DNA of 64,000 bases from JAJFUV01 sp964384215. Its GTDB lineage: Bacteria > Acidobacteriota > Terriglobia > Bryobacterales > Bryobacteraceae. The DNA lies in contig CAYLLB010000002.1 in assembly GCA_964384215.1 (NCBI GenBank), positions 124,001 to 188,000 of the forward strand. Reading direction: 5' to 3'. Made by a program: the position numbers and the translations under genes. The notes under the pieces are model-generated. The model was not told the origin of the DNA and did no database searches. It worked only from the letters and a program-made list of their open reading frames with translations. This document shows, in pieces, positions 27,278 to 36,082 of this stretch; positions within the stretch are counted from its first letter, which is position 1, and each line of letters begins with the position of its first letter.

Positions 27278-28189
27278 ATGCCAGGTTTGCTCGACCGGTT
27301 GCCGGATGGGGCGCGGGTGGTCATTATCCGCTTGCGGTCATTGGGGGACTGCGTGCTGACCACGCCCGCCATTGAGGTGCTCAAACGCGCGCGACCGGAC
27401 CTGCGCCTGGCGGTAGTGGTGGAGAAACGCTTCGCCGGTGTTTTCGAAGACAATCCGAACGTCGACTGCATCATGGACCCGGCGGTGCGCTCCGTGCGTG
27501 CCTGGCGGGCGGCATTGTGCCTGAACCTGCACGGCGGGACGCGCAGCATGGCGCTCACGGCCTTGAGCGGCGCGCGCTGGCGGGCCGGTTTCGCACATCA
27601 TCGCGGGGCGTGGATCTACAATTTGCGGATCCCGCGCGCGCAGGAGATCCTGGGCGAAGAACGCACCGTGCATACGGCCGAGCACCTGGCTTCGGCGATG
27701 TTCTGCTTGGGGGTCCCGAAGACGGATATACCGCGCGCGCGGTTGTTCGCGGAGGAACGTCCCGCCTCGCGCCCCTATGCCGTGATCCATCCGTTTGCCT
27801 CGGAGCCGGGGAAAGCCTGGCTTGCGGAGCGATTTGCGGAACTGGCGCGCAGGATCGAAGAGACGTGGCGGTTAGAACCTGTGTTCATCGGTGGCGGTGG
27901 GGACGATTTCACACCCTTCGGCGCGTGGCGCTGTGTGGCCGGAGTTCCGCTCGCCGAGGTGAAATCCCTGCTCGCATCGGCGTCGCTGTTTGTAGGCAAC
28001 GACAGCGGACCGGCGCACATGGCGGCCGCTTTCGGTGTTCCGCTGCTGGTCATTTTCGGAACGTCCGACCCGGCGATTTGGGCGCCGTGGAACACGCCGG
28101 CGCAGGTCATCGCGGCGGGGCCGGCAATCCAGCAAGTGAGGGTCGAGGAGGCGCTCGCGGCGCTGGAGCGGCTGAAGGTGGAGGTATGA
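27278..28189 (+). CDS. Family 9 glycosyltransferase (heptosyltransferase-like)
   Basis: A GT-B fold enzyme of 303 residues. The N-terminal motif IIRLRSLGDCVLTTPAI matches the ADP-heptose:LPS heptosyltransferase family. The C-terminal donor-binding motif is GNDSGPAHMAAAFGVP. It probably adds a heptose or similar sugar to the LPS core on the cytoplasmic face, before flipping by the transporter encoded next. Its stop overlaps the ATG of that gene (ATGA). Confidence 0.88.
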   Translation: MPGLLDRLPDGARVVIIRLRSLGDCVLTTPAIEVLKRARPDLRLAVVVEKRFAGVFEDNPNVDCIMDPAVRSVRAWRAALCLNLHGGTRSMALTALSGARWRAGFAHHRGAWIYNLRIPRAQEILGEERTVHTAEHLASAMFCLGVPKTDIPRARLFAEERPASRPYAVIHPFASEPGKAWLAERFAELARRIEETWRLEPVFIGGGGDDFTPFGAWRCVAGVPLAEVKSLLASASLFVGNDSGPAHMAAAFGVPLLVIFGTSDPAIWAPWNTPAQVIAAGPAIQQVRVEEALAALERLKVEV

Positions 28190-30015
28190 GAGAGTTGTCA
28201 CGTCTGTTGCGCTACGTCCGGCCCTACTGGGCGCCGCTCATTGCCAGCGTGTTCCTGATGGGTTGCGTGGGTGCGGCACAGGCCATGGTCGCGCTGCTGA
28301 TCGGCCCGGTGTTCGACCGCGTACTCAACCCGGCCTCCGCGGAAGCGCCCGTGCTGCTGATCACGCTGCCGGTTATCGGCAAGCAGATTTACTTGGACCA
28401 CCTGGTTCCGTCCGCGATCCACAACGTCTGGACTATGGTGGCCTACGGCATTCTGCTGGTGTTCCTGGTCAAGGGCGTTTCCGAATATTTGGGCACCTAC
28501 CTGGTAAACTACGTCGGGCTTTCGGCAGTGACCAACCTGCGCCAGAAGGTCTTCGAGAAGGTAGTCCGCCAGGATGCGCAGTTTTTCGAGACCCACTCCA
28601 CCGGAAGGCTGATGTCGTCGATCATGAACGACATCGACAAGATCCAGGTAGCCACCTCGAACATGCTGGCGGACTGGCTGCGGCAATCCTTCACCGTCGT
28701 GGCGCTGCTCTGCGTGGTTTTGCAGAAAGACTGGAAACTGGCACTGGTCAGCCTGACGCTGCTGCCTTTCGTTCTGATCCCGACGGTGCGTATCGGCAGG
28801 CGCATACGCCGCACCACGCGCCGCGCGCAGGACGACACCGCCGACCTGACACAGGTGTTGCAGGAAGCGCTGAGCGGTCAGCAGGTGGTGAAATCGTTCG
28901 GCGCGGAGGAGTACGAATCGCGGCGTTTCCGCGAGGTGGCAAAGCGGCTCCGATCCAGCAGCCTGCGTTACGTGGCGCAACAGGCCATAGCCAGTCCGCT
29001 CATCGAGCTGTTCGGCGCCATCACGATTGTTGGCCTGCTCACCTATGCGCGCACGCAGATCAAGACCGGCTCGATGACGGCGGGCGAATTCAGCAGCTTC
29101 GTCATCGCGCTGTTGATGCTGTATGAGCCGGTGAAGCGGCTCACGGGCATTCACAATATTTTCCAGCAGGCGCTGGGCGCGTCGCAGAAGGTGTTTGAGT
29201 ACCTTGACCGCGTGGAGTTGGTGGGCGGGAAACCCGGCGCGCGGCGCGTGGAGAAATTCCACGAGAGTATCGCATTCAAGCGTGTGAGCTTCCGCTACCC
29301 GACTTCGCAGAACGGATTCGCGCTACGCGGGATCGATATGGAAGTGAAGGCCGGGGAAGTGGTGGCGCTGGTGGGGCCTAGCGGCGCCGGCAAGACGACG
29401 CTCGCCAATCTGGTGCCGCGTTTTTACGACGTCAGCGAGGGCGCGGTGTTCATCGACGGCATGGATCTGCGCGACGTCGAACTGGCGTCCCTGCGCGCCC
29501 AAATCGGCATCGTGGCGCAGGACCCGTTCCTGTTCAACACCACGGTTGCCAACAATATCCGCTATGGACGCCGCACGGCCACGGATGCGGAAGTGCGCGA
29601 GGCGGCGCGCAACGCCCTGGCTGAGGAATTCATCGAGAGGTTGCCCGAGGGATACGGGACCATCATCGGGGAGCGCGGTGTGAAGCTGAGCGGCGGACAG
29701 CGGCAGCGCATCGCCATCGCCCGCGCGCTGCTTAAGAACGCGCCCATCCTGATCCTGGACGAGGCCACTTCGCACCTGGACAGCGAGTCGGAGATGTTGG
29801 TCCAGGACGCGCTGAGCAACCTGATGGCCAACCGCACCGTGATCGTGATCGCGCACCGCTTGTCCACGGTCCGCCGGGCCGATAAGATCGTGGTACTCGA
29901 CCGCGGCCGCATCAGTGAGACCGGCACCCACGACGAACTGGTCGACGGAGGCGGTATCTATCAACGGCTGCACGAACTACAGTTCCTGGAGGCAGACCCG
30001 CTGGAGAATCCATGA
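28186..30015 (+). CDS. msbA: MsbA-like lipid A/LPS-core flippase, ABC transporter
   Basis: A 609-residue full half-transporter with six transmembrane helices in residues about 10-330 and an ATPase domain with Walker A GPSGAGKTT, signature LSGGQ, Walker B ILILDEAT and H-loop AHRLS. Multidrug ABC exporters share this fold, but the neighbours (GT9 and Trm112-like) favour lipid A-core flipping. An insert of about 20 residues after the first helix lengthens the periplasmic loop. ATG 28186 is inside the previous stop, so the genes are translationally coupled. Moderately sure of the specific MsbA role. Confidence 0.85.
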   Translation: MRELSRLLRYVRPYWAPLIASVFLMGCVGAAQAMVALLIGPVFDRVLNPASAEAPVLLITLPVIGKQIYLDHLVPSAIHNVWTMVAYGILLVFLVKGVSEYLGTYLVNYVGLSAVTNLRQKVFEKVVRQDAQFFETHSTGRLMSSIMNDIDKIQVATSNMLADWLRQSFTVVALLCVVLQKDWKLALVSLTLLPFVLIPTVRIGRRIRRTTRRAQDDTADLTQVLQEALSGQQVVKSFGAEEYESRRFREVAKRLRSSSLRYVAQQAIASPLIELFGAITIVGLLTYARTQIKTGSMTAGEFSSFVIALLMLYEPVKRLTGIHNIFQQALGASQKVFEYLDRVELVGGKPGARRVEKFHESIAFKRVSFRYPTSQNGFALRGIDMEVKAGEVVALVGPSGAGKTTLANLVPRFYDVSEGAVFIDGMDLRDVELASLRAQIGIVAQDPFLFNTTVANNIRYGRRTATDAEVREAARNALAEEFIERLPEGYGTIIGERGVKLSGGQRQRIAIARALLKNAPILILDEATSHLDSESEMLVQDALSNLMANRTVIVIAHRLSTVRRADKIVVLDRGRISETGTHDELVDGGGIYQRLHELQFLEADPLENP

Positions 30016-30920
30016 GAACTTCTGGAAAGCCACTGCGCAGCATGACCGGATTCGCACGCGTGCGCAAGACGACGCCGCGCGGCGAATTCACGGTGAACAT
30101 GAAGAGCCTCAATCACCGGGGGCTGGACCTGCACATCCACCTGGCAGTGGCGCTGGAGCCGTGCGAAGCCCGCCTGCGGGAGGTCGTGAAGCGCCATGTC
30201 TCGCGCGGATATCTGCAGGTGACCATGGGTTTCACCCCGACTCGCGCCGAAGACCTGCCGTCGCTCAACATGGCCCTGCTCGACGCCTATGTGGCGGCGT
30301 TCCAGGCCGCCAAACAGAAGCACGGCCTGAGCGGCGAGCCGGACCTGAATTTCGCCCTGCGCGTTCCGGGCATGTTCGCCGAGACGGCCGGCGAGCACGA
30401 CGACGCACTGATCACCGCCGACGCAGAGGAGGTACTCACCGAAGCGCTGCAGTTGCTGAATGCGTTTCGCGAGCGCGAAGGCCGCGATCTTGCCGTGGTC
30501 CTGCGGGAGCGTACGGCTTCTCTTGGCGCCATCGCCGCGGAACTCGAAAGGATACGCACGAAAGCGATGCCCGCGTTTCAGGCGCGCCTGGAAGAGCGGC
30601 TGGCCGAGTTGCTCAAGGGCGCGGCGCTCGAACCACAGCGGCTCGCTCAGGAGGCCGCACTGCTCGCCGACCGCAGCGACATCGGCGAAGAGGTGGCGCG
30701 CCTGAAGATCCATACAGGTCAGCTTGACGCCTTGATCGAGGAAGGCGGCGAGGCCGGCAAGAAGCTCGACTTCCTGCTGCAGGAGATGAACCGCGAGGCG
30801 AACACGATCCTGTCGAAAACGTCCGGCGTGGGCGACACAGGGCTGCGGGTCACCGAACTGGCGCTGGCGGCCAAGGCGGACATCGAAAAGATCAGGGAAC
30901 AGTCGCTGAATCTCGAATGA
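30012..30920 (+). CDS. yicC: YicC-family endoribonuclease
   Basis: A 302-residue protein. The N-terminus reads RSMTGFARV, then a SLNHRGLD segment, the family signatures. The C-terminal DUF1732-type block has DIGEEVARLKIH and GKKLDFLLQEMNREANTILSK. YicC proteins have endoribonuclease activity and modulate small RNAs. It overlaps msbA (ATGA) and gmk (ATGA), the well-known yicC-gmk-rpoZ order. Confidence 0.93.
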   Translation: MRTSGKPLRSMTGFARVRKTTPRGEFTVNMKSLNHRGLDLHIHLAVALEPCEARLREVVKRHVSRGYLQVTMGFTPTRAEDLPSLNMALLDAYVAAFQAAKQKHGLSGEPDLNFALRVPGMFAETAGEHDDALITADAEEVLTEALQLLNAFREREGRDLAVVLRERTASLGAIAAELERIRTKAMPAFQARLEERLAELLKGAALEPQRLAQEAALLADRSDIGEEVARLKIHTGQLDALIEEGGEAGKKLDFLLQEMNREANTILSKTSGVGDTGLRVTELALAAKADIEKIREQSLNLE

Positions 30921-31525
30921 CAACCGTTTTCATCATCTCCGCGCCTTCGGGCTCCGGCAAGTCGACGCTGGTCGCGCGGCTCATGGACATGGTGCCGCGC
31001 CTTCACTTCTCGGTTTCGTACACGACGCGCGCGCCGCGGGGGCAGGAAAAATCTGGCGAAAGCTACCACTACATCGGCCGGGAGGAGTTCGAGGCCGCCA
31101 TCGCGCGCGACGAGTTTCTGGAGTACGCCGAGGTTTTCGGCAACTACTACGGGACGCACCGGTCGGAACTGGACCGGGCGCGGGAGCAGGGCGCGGACCT
31201 GGTGCTCGACATTGACGTCCAGGGTGCGCGACAATTAAGAAGTAAGTTCCCGGATGCCGTAAGCATCTTCATCCTGGCACCATCCCGCGAGATATTGGAG
31301 GAGCGTTTGCGCGCGCGCTCGGAAGATTCCGAGCAGGTAATTGAGCGGCGCTTGCGGGAGGCGGCGAAGGAAATCCGGAACTACGTTGCGTACGATTACA
31401 TCGTGGTGAACCGGGAGGTCGGCGCCGCTGCCGACACCCTGGCCGCCATCGTAAAAGCGGAGCGAATACGCCGCTGCCGGATGGAGGACGAAGTACGACC
31501 CATCCTGGCAAGTTTCGAGGCCTAG
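30917..31525 (+). CDS. gmk: Guanylate kinase
   Basis: Phosphorylates GMP to GDP. At 202 residues it has the P-loop APSGSGKST, the GMP-binding block SVSYTTRAPRGQEKSGESYHY, and LVLDIDVQGARQLR. It is coupled to yicC by a 4-base overlap and followed by rpoZ. Confidence 0.96.
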   Translation: MTTVFIISAPSGSGKSTLVARLMDMVPRLHFSVSYTTRAPRGQEKSGESYHYIGREEFEAAIARDEFLEYAEVFGNYYGTHRSELDRAREQGADLVLDIDVQGARQLRSKFPDAVSIFILAPSREILEERLRARSEDSEQVIERRLREAAKEIRNYVAYDYIVVNREVGAAADTLAAIVKAERIRRCRMEDEVRPILASFEA

Positions 31526-31536
31526 GCCATTAACGT

Positions 31537-31788
31537 ATGTCCGACAAGATCCTGAGAAGCAATAACAAAAACGTAATCCCGGACGATAATGAGGCGAGCA
31601 CGTACCGCTTCATCATCGTAGCCGCCAAGCGCGCGCGGCAATTGCAGGGCGGAGCGCGCTCCTACCTGCCCACCACCTCGAGGAAACCCACCGTGTCGGC
31701 CATGGAAGAAGTGCGGCGCGGCCTGGTCAAGTACGAAGACCGGGGCAAGGAAATCGAGGCGGAGACAACGCCTGAAGAAACTCTCTGA
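31537..31788 (+). CDS. rpoZ: RNA polymerase omega subunit
   Basis: An 83-residue protein with the omega signature YRFIIVAAKRARQLQ (helix contacting beta') and the KPTVSAMEEVRRGLVKY block. It assists beta' folding and ppGpp response. Its position after gmk is the conserved bacterial arrangement. Confidence 0.92.
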   Translation: MSDKILRSNNKNVIPDDNEASTYRFIIVAAKRARQLQGGARSYLPTTSRKPTVSAMEEVRRGLVKYEDRGKEIEAETTPEETL

Positions 31789-31791
31789 GCC

Positions 31792-33006
31792 ATGAACGTC
31801 GTACTCGGCGTGGGCGGCGGCATCGCGGCCTACAAGGCCGCCGAGCTGGCCCGCGCGCTCGCCCAGCGCGGGGCCAGCGTCCAGGTCGTCATGACCGCGG
31901 CCGCGCAGGAATTCGTCAAACCGCTCACGTTCGCCGCGCTGACCGGCAAGAAGGTCATCACCGGCATGTTCTCCTCCGCGACCGGCGATGAGACGCTGTC
32001 GAGCGCTGTCGAGCACATCAGTGTGGCTGAGGCAAACTCGCTGCTGGTGGTGGCACCCGCGACGGCAAACCTGTTGGCCAAGTTCGCGCACGGCATCGCC
32101 GACGATTTTCTGACCACCCTGTACCTGGCCTTCACCGGCCGCGTCCTGCTAGCTCCCGCCATGAACACGCACATGTGGCAACATCCAGCCACGGTGGCCA
32201 ACCTCGAGATCCTGCGTATGCGTGGCAACGCGGTGGTGGAGCCGGAAGAGGGTCCGCTGGCGTGCGGTATGATCGGCGCGGGGCGGCTGGCCGATCCGGA
32301 AACCATCGCCGAGGCTGCCATGCGGCTGATCGTCCAGCGCAAGGACCTGGAGGGAGAAACGGTGCTGGTTACGGCCGGCCCGACCCAGGAGCCACTCGAT
32401 CCGGTGCGGTACATCTCGAACCGATCCAGCGGCAAGATGGGTTATGCGCTGGCCGAGGCCGCGGCGGCGCGCGGGGCAAACGTGGTGCTGGTGTCAGGGC
32501 CCACGCATCTGGCTCGCCCGAACGGCGTGAAGCTTATCAAGGTAACCACGGCCGTCGAGATGCGCGACGCGGTCATCGAGAATCTCGAATGCGCCACGAT
32601 CATCATCAAGGCCGCCGCCGTGGCCGACTATCACCTGGCGCGCATCCCGGAGCAGAAGGTCAAGAAGACGGCCGCCCGGCTCTCGCTGGATCTGGATCCT
32701 ACGCCCGACATCCTCGCCGAAGTAGGCCGCAAGAAGGGCGACCGGCTGCTGGTGGGTTTCGCCGCCGAAACCGAGCGCCTGGTGGAGGAATCGCGGCGCA
32801 AGCTCAAGAGCAAGAATTGCGACATGGTGGTCGGAAACCTGGTGAGCCAGGAAGGCGTGGGCTTCGATTCCGACACGAACGAAGTGGTCCTGGTGATGTC
32901 CACCGGCGAGACGGTCGAGCTTCCGCGCGCCTCCAAGCGCGAGATCGCCGACCAGATCCTGGACGAGATCATCAAGCTGCGCCTGGCGCTGCACTCCGCG
33001 CAATGA
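31792..33006 (+). CDS. coaBC: Bifunctional phosphopantothenoylcysteine decarboxylase/synthetase
   Basis: Two steps of coenzyme A synthesis in one 404-residue protein. The CoaC flavoprotein half (about 1-180) has GVGGGIAAYKAAELAR, the VEHISVAE His motif, PAMNTHMW and the PLACGMIGAGR lid. The CoaB half has TAGPTQEPLDPVRYISN, SSGKMG and a conserved VKKTAARL Lys segment that joins CTP-activated substrate with cysteine. It starts 3 bases after rpoZ and overlaps the next start (ATGA). Confidence 0.95.
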   Translation: MNVVLGVGGGIAAYKAAELARALAQRGASVQVVMTAAAQEFVKPLTFAALTGKKVITGMFSSATGDETLSSAVEHISVAEANSLLVVAPATANLLAKFAHGIADDFLTTLYLAFTGRVLLAPAMNTHMWQHPATVANLEILRMRGNAVVEPEEGPLACGMIGAGRLADPETIAEAAMRLIVQRKDLEGETVLVTAGPTQEPLDPVRYISNRSSGKMGYALAEAAAARGANVVLVSGPTHLARPNGVKLIKVTTAVEMRDAVIENLECATIIIKAAAVADYHLARIPEQKVKKTAARLSLDLDPTPDILAEVGRKKGDRLLVGFAAETERLVEESRRKLKSKNCDMVVGNLVSQEGVGFDSDTNEVVLVMSTGETVELPRASKREIADQILDEIIKLRLALHSAQ

Positions 33007-33737
33007 ACCGCGATCAGTTGCGGCAGTATCTGAGCTTCTACCAGGACTTGGGCGTGAAATCCATCTACCGCCGTGAAGGCGCGGCGCCGGCGCCTGCCGA
33101 GCCAATCGCGCCGGCCGCGGTGGAGCCGCCGCCGGCACTGTTTGAAGAAGCACTCGCACAGAGCACGGAATCATTGGCCGAAATCCGCGTGGATATCGGC
33201 GACTGTCACCGCTGCGGCTTGGGCGCGGGCCGGCACAAACTCGTATTCGGCGTGGGCGACGAGCACGCGCAGATCGTGTTCGTCGGGGAAGGCCCCGGGG
33301 CGGACGAAGACGAACAGGGCATCCCGTTCGTCGGCCGGGCCGGGCAACTGCTCACGCAGATGATCGAGAACACAGCGCGCAAAGAGGGCATCCCGCTCCA
33401 GCGCAAGGACGTTTACATCTGCAACGTGGTCAAGTGCCGCCCACCGGGAAACCGCACCCCGCTGCCCGAAGAGATGGAAACCTGCGGCCCGTTCATGTTC
33501 CGCCAGATCGCCGCCATCCGGCCGAAGGCGATCTGCGCGCTGGGCGGCACGGCGGCCAAGGCGCTGCTGAACCGCAAGGAGGGCGTCACCGCGATGCGCG
33601 GGAAATGGTTCAAGTGGCGCGACATTCCCGTGATGGTGACCTACCACCCGTCCTACCTGCTGCGGCCGTACAACCAGAACGCCAAGCGCGAAGCGTGGGA
33701 AGATCTGAAGAAGCTGTTCCATTTCGTTTATGATTGA
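33003..33737 (+). CDS. Type 4 (4Fe-4S) uracil-DNA glycosylase
   Basis: A 244-residue DNA repair enzyme that removes uracil. After a roughly 50-residue Pro/Ala-rich N-terminal linker, the domain has CHRCGLG, motif GEGPGADEDEQG with PFVGRAGQLL, CNVVKCRPPGNRTP with a second Cys pair (KC and TC) for the iron-sulfur cluster, and the HPSYLLR motif. It is coupled to coaBC and overlaps tmk by 8 bases. Confidence 0.92.
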   Translation: MNRDQLRQYLSFYQDLGVKSIYRREGAAPAPAEPIAPAAVEPPPALFEEALAQSTESLAEIRVDIGDCHRCGLGAGRHKLVFGVGDEHAQIVFVGEGPGADEDEQGIPFVGRAGQLLTQMIENTARKEGIPLQRKDVYICNVVKCRPPGNRTPLPEEMETCGPFMFRQIAAIRPKAICALGGTAAKALLNRKEGVTAMRGKWFKWRDIPVMVTYHPSYLLRPYNQNAKREAWEDLKKLFHFVYD

Positions 33738-34386
33738 GCGGCGCGGTTTATTTCTGAACTTCGAAGGCATGGACGGTTGCGGCAAGACCACGCAGGCGCG
33801 CATGGCAGCCGAACGGCTTAGGAAAGAGGGCTACGAAGTTCTGGAGAGCGTCGAGCCCGGCGGCACGCCTATCGGACAGCAGGTGCGCCGCATTCTGCTG
33901 GATCCGGCCAACGAAGCGCTCGCGCCTCGCGCTGAACTACTGCTCTATTTCGCCTGCCGCGCGCAGAACGTCGAGCAGTGGGTCAAGCCGGCTCTCGATC
34001 GCGGAGCGATCGTGGTCACCGACCGCTTCACGGACTCCACCATGGCTTACCAGGGATACGGCCGCGGTCTGGGCCGGGAGATCGTTCTCACGCTCGACCG
34101 CATCGCCTGCCAGGGTATCGCGCCGGATCTCACCGTCATCGTGGACATCGATCTCGAAACCAGCCTCGCGCGCGCCCGCGCCCGCAACCTGACCGTGGCG
34201 GACAACCACGAAACGCGCATGGACGAGCAGGCCGCGGAATTCTACCGGCGGGTACGCGCCGGCTACCAGGAGATGGTCCGGTTGGAGCCGCACCGTTTCG
34301 CCGTGGTCGACGGGCGCGGAGATATCGACACCGTGGCGCGCGGAGTGTGGGAAGCCATCCAGGGGAAGCTGCCGCGGCATGATTGA
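33730..34386 (+). CDS. tmk: Thymidylate kinase
   Basis: dTMP kinase of 218 residues with P-loop FEGMDGCGKTTQ, EPGGTPIGQQVR, the DR(F/Y) motif VVTDRFTDSTMAYQGYGRG, and a lid region with RARARN. It directly precedes holB with an 8-base overlap, the common tmk-holB order. Confidence 0.96.
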   Translation: MIERRGLFLNFEGMDGCGKTTQARMAAERLRKEGYEVLESVEPGGTPIGQQVRRILLDPANEALAPRAELLLYFACRAQNVEQWVKPALDRGAIVVTDRFTDSTMAYQGYGRGLGREIVLTLDRIACQGIAPDLTVIVDIDLETSLARARARNLTVADNHETRMDEQAAEFYRRVRAGYQEMVRLEPHRFAVVDGRGDIDTVARGVWEAIQGKLPRHD

Positions 34387-35404
34387 AGCGTTTCAAGGGA
34401 ACCGTCCGGTCGTCGAGGCGTTGGAGCGGATGATCGATGCCGGGCGCATCGCGCAAACCATCCTGCTGGACGGCCCGGAGGGCGTGGGGAAAGCCACGCT
34501 CGCGCGCCGTTTCGCGGCGCGGCTGATAGGTGAGGCCAGGAAAATCGAACAGGACGATCTCAGCCTGGAGCGCAATATCGCCATCATCGAGGAGCGCGAG
34601 AAGTGGCCTGCGGAAAAGCGTGTCGACGATCCTCTGCTGTTCAGCTCGCACCCGGACTTCGTCACTTTCCCGCCCGACGGCCCGCTGCGCCAGATCTCTA
34701 TCCAGCAGATGCGCCTGCTCAAGGAGATCGCGCAGTACAAGCCGCTGAAGGGCGCCTGGCGCGTGTTCCTGATCGATCACGTGGATCGCGCGGGCGAGCA
34801 GGCCGCCAATTCGCTGCTCAAGACGCTGGAGGAACCGCCCGATCACTTGATCCTGATGATGACCGCGGAGAATCCTTACGATCTGCTGCCCACCATCCGC
34901 TCGCGGGCCGTGCCGTTCCACATGGGACGGCTTCAGGATGAGGAAATGCGCGCCTTCGCCGCCGCGCGCGGGCTGGACCATGTGGAGCGCCGCCTGGCCC
35001 TGGCGGCCGGCAGTCCCGGCGCGGCGCTGGCGCTCGATCTCGAGGACTACGACAGGCGAAGAGCGGCCATGTTGGCGCTGCTGGCGGCGGCCTGTGGAGA
35101 AGCTGAGTTCGGCGTTTGGGTGAAACACGCCGAATCCATCGCCGCGCGCAAGTCGGAAAAGCTGGAACTTTATCTGAGGGTGCTCTACCTGCTGCTGGGT
35201 GATATCCTGACGTTGAAATACGGGGGCGGCGAACTGCGCAATCCTGACATCCGCCCGGCGCTGGAGGCCTTGGCCGCAAGGGCGGGATTCGAATGGGTAC
35301 GCAAGGCCGTCGCCAAGGTGGACGAGCTGATGGATCTGCTGCGCCGCAACATCCAGAAGAGCATCGCGCTGGACGCCCTGGTGGTCGAACTCGGCTCCAT
35401 GTAG
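34379..35404 (+). CDS. holB: DNA polymerase III subunit delta'
   Basis: A clamp-loader subunit of 341 residues. It has an AAA+ P-loop-like GPEGVGKATLAR, FLIDHVDRAGEQAANSLLKTLEEPP (the SLLKTLEEPP sensor/arginine-finger-like signature) and TIRSRAVPF. A zinc-binding cluster typical of tau/gamma is missing, as in several delta' proteins. It ends the long co-directional envelope/housekeeping run. Confidence 0.9.
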   Translation: MIEAFQGNRPVVEALERMIDAGRIAQTILLDGPEGVGKATLARRFAARLIGEARKIEQDDLSLERNIAIIEEREKWPAEKRVDDPLLFSSHPDFVTFPPDGPLRQISIQQMRLLKEIAQYKPLKGAWRVFLIDHVDRAGEQAANSLLKTLEEPPDHLILMMTAENPYDLLPTIRSRAVPFHMGRLQDEEMRAFAAARGLDHVERRLALAAGSPGAALALDLEDYDRRRAAMLALLAAACGEAEFGVWVKHAESIAARKSEKLELYLRVLYLLLGDILTLKYGGGELRNPDIRPALEALAARAGFEWVRKAVAKVDELMDLLRRNIQKSIALDALVVELGSM

Positions 35405-35448
35405 CGTTGGACTCCGGCGTGCTCCTCGATGTTTCCCATTGCCAACGT

Positions 35449-35468
35449 ACCTTAACTTGCATTAAGGT
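35449..35468. repeat. Perfect inverted repeat upstream of a lipoprotein-like gene
   Basis: ACCTTAA, six bases, TTAAGGT: a perfect 7-bp inverted repeat 26 bases before the next start codon and upstream of its GGAGG site. It could be a regulator-binding palindrome or a short leader hairpin. No T-run follows, so it is not a terminator. Confidence 0.4.
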
Positions 35469-35494
35469 CGATAGGAGGACAAATTGGAGCACCG

Positions 35495-36061
35495 ATGCCG
35501 AACAATTCCCGACATTCTCAATCACAGACGCTCAGGTTCACGCTGCTCTGCCTGCTTTTGACGGCGGCGCTGGCAGGCCCCTCCTGCAAACGCGCATCTT
35601 CGGGTGCTCGCGTGTTCAGGATTGGCGAGCCGGTGCAGGTTGGTCAACTGGTTTTCACAGTGCTGGACTCCGAGTGGAAACAGGTGATCGAGGATGTCGC
35701 GGCCCCCAAGTACCCCACCCAGCGGTTCCTTGTAGTGCGGGTGACAGTCACCAATAGCGGCGCCACGGAGACCACTATTCCGCACCTGGCCCTCCAGGAT
35801 GCCAAGGGAAAGACGTATCCTGAATTCGGCGAGGCGGGCGGCGTCCCGGAGTGGCTGGGAATCTTGCGGCAGATCCGGCCGGTGGAAACGCAGCAGGGGC
35901 GCGTCGTCTTCGACGTCCCCATGGGAGCCTATCAGTTGCGGGTGACCGACGATTTCGAACATGCCGCGGAGAAGTACGCCTTGATCGAGATCCCTCTCCG
36001 GATCGAACAGGATAACCAGGCAACGCCCCTCACACCGGTTCCCGAAGCGCCAGGCAAGTAG
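35495..36061 (+). CDS. Secreted or lipid-anchored DUF4352-like protein
   Basis: A 188-residue protein with a hydrophobic leader ending in GPSCKRAS, a possible but imperfect lipobox with Cys near residue 31. The mature part looks like the immunoglobulin-like DUF4352 fold: FRIGEPVQVGQLVFTVLDSEWK, FLVVRVTVTNSG, then TTIPHLALQDAKGKTY. Such domains are extracytoplasmic and often bind other proteins. GGAGG precedes the ATG by a good distance. Confidence 0.65.
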   Translation: MPNNSRHSQSQTLRFTLLCLLLTAALAGPSCKRASSGARVFRIGEPVQVGQLVFTVLDSEWKQVIEDVAAPKYPTQRFLVVRVTVTNSGATETTIPHLALQDAKGKTYPEFGEAGGVPEWLGILRQIRPVETQQGRVVFDVPMGAYQLRVTDDFEHAAEKYALIEIPLRIEQDNQATPLTPVPEAPGK

Positions 36062-36082
36062 GAACACAGGCGGGCAGGCTCC

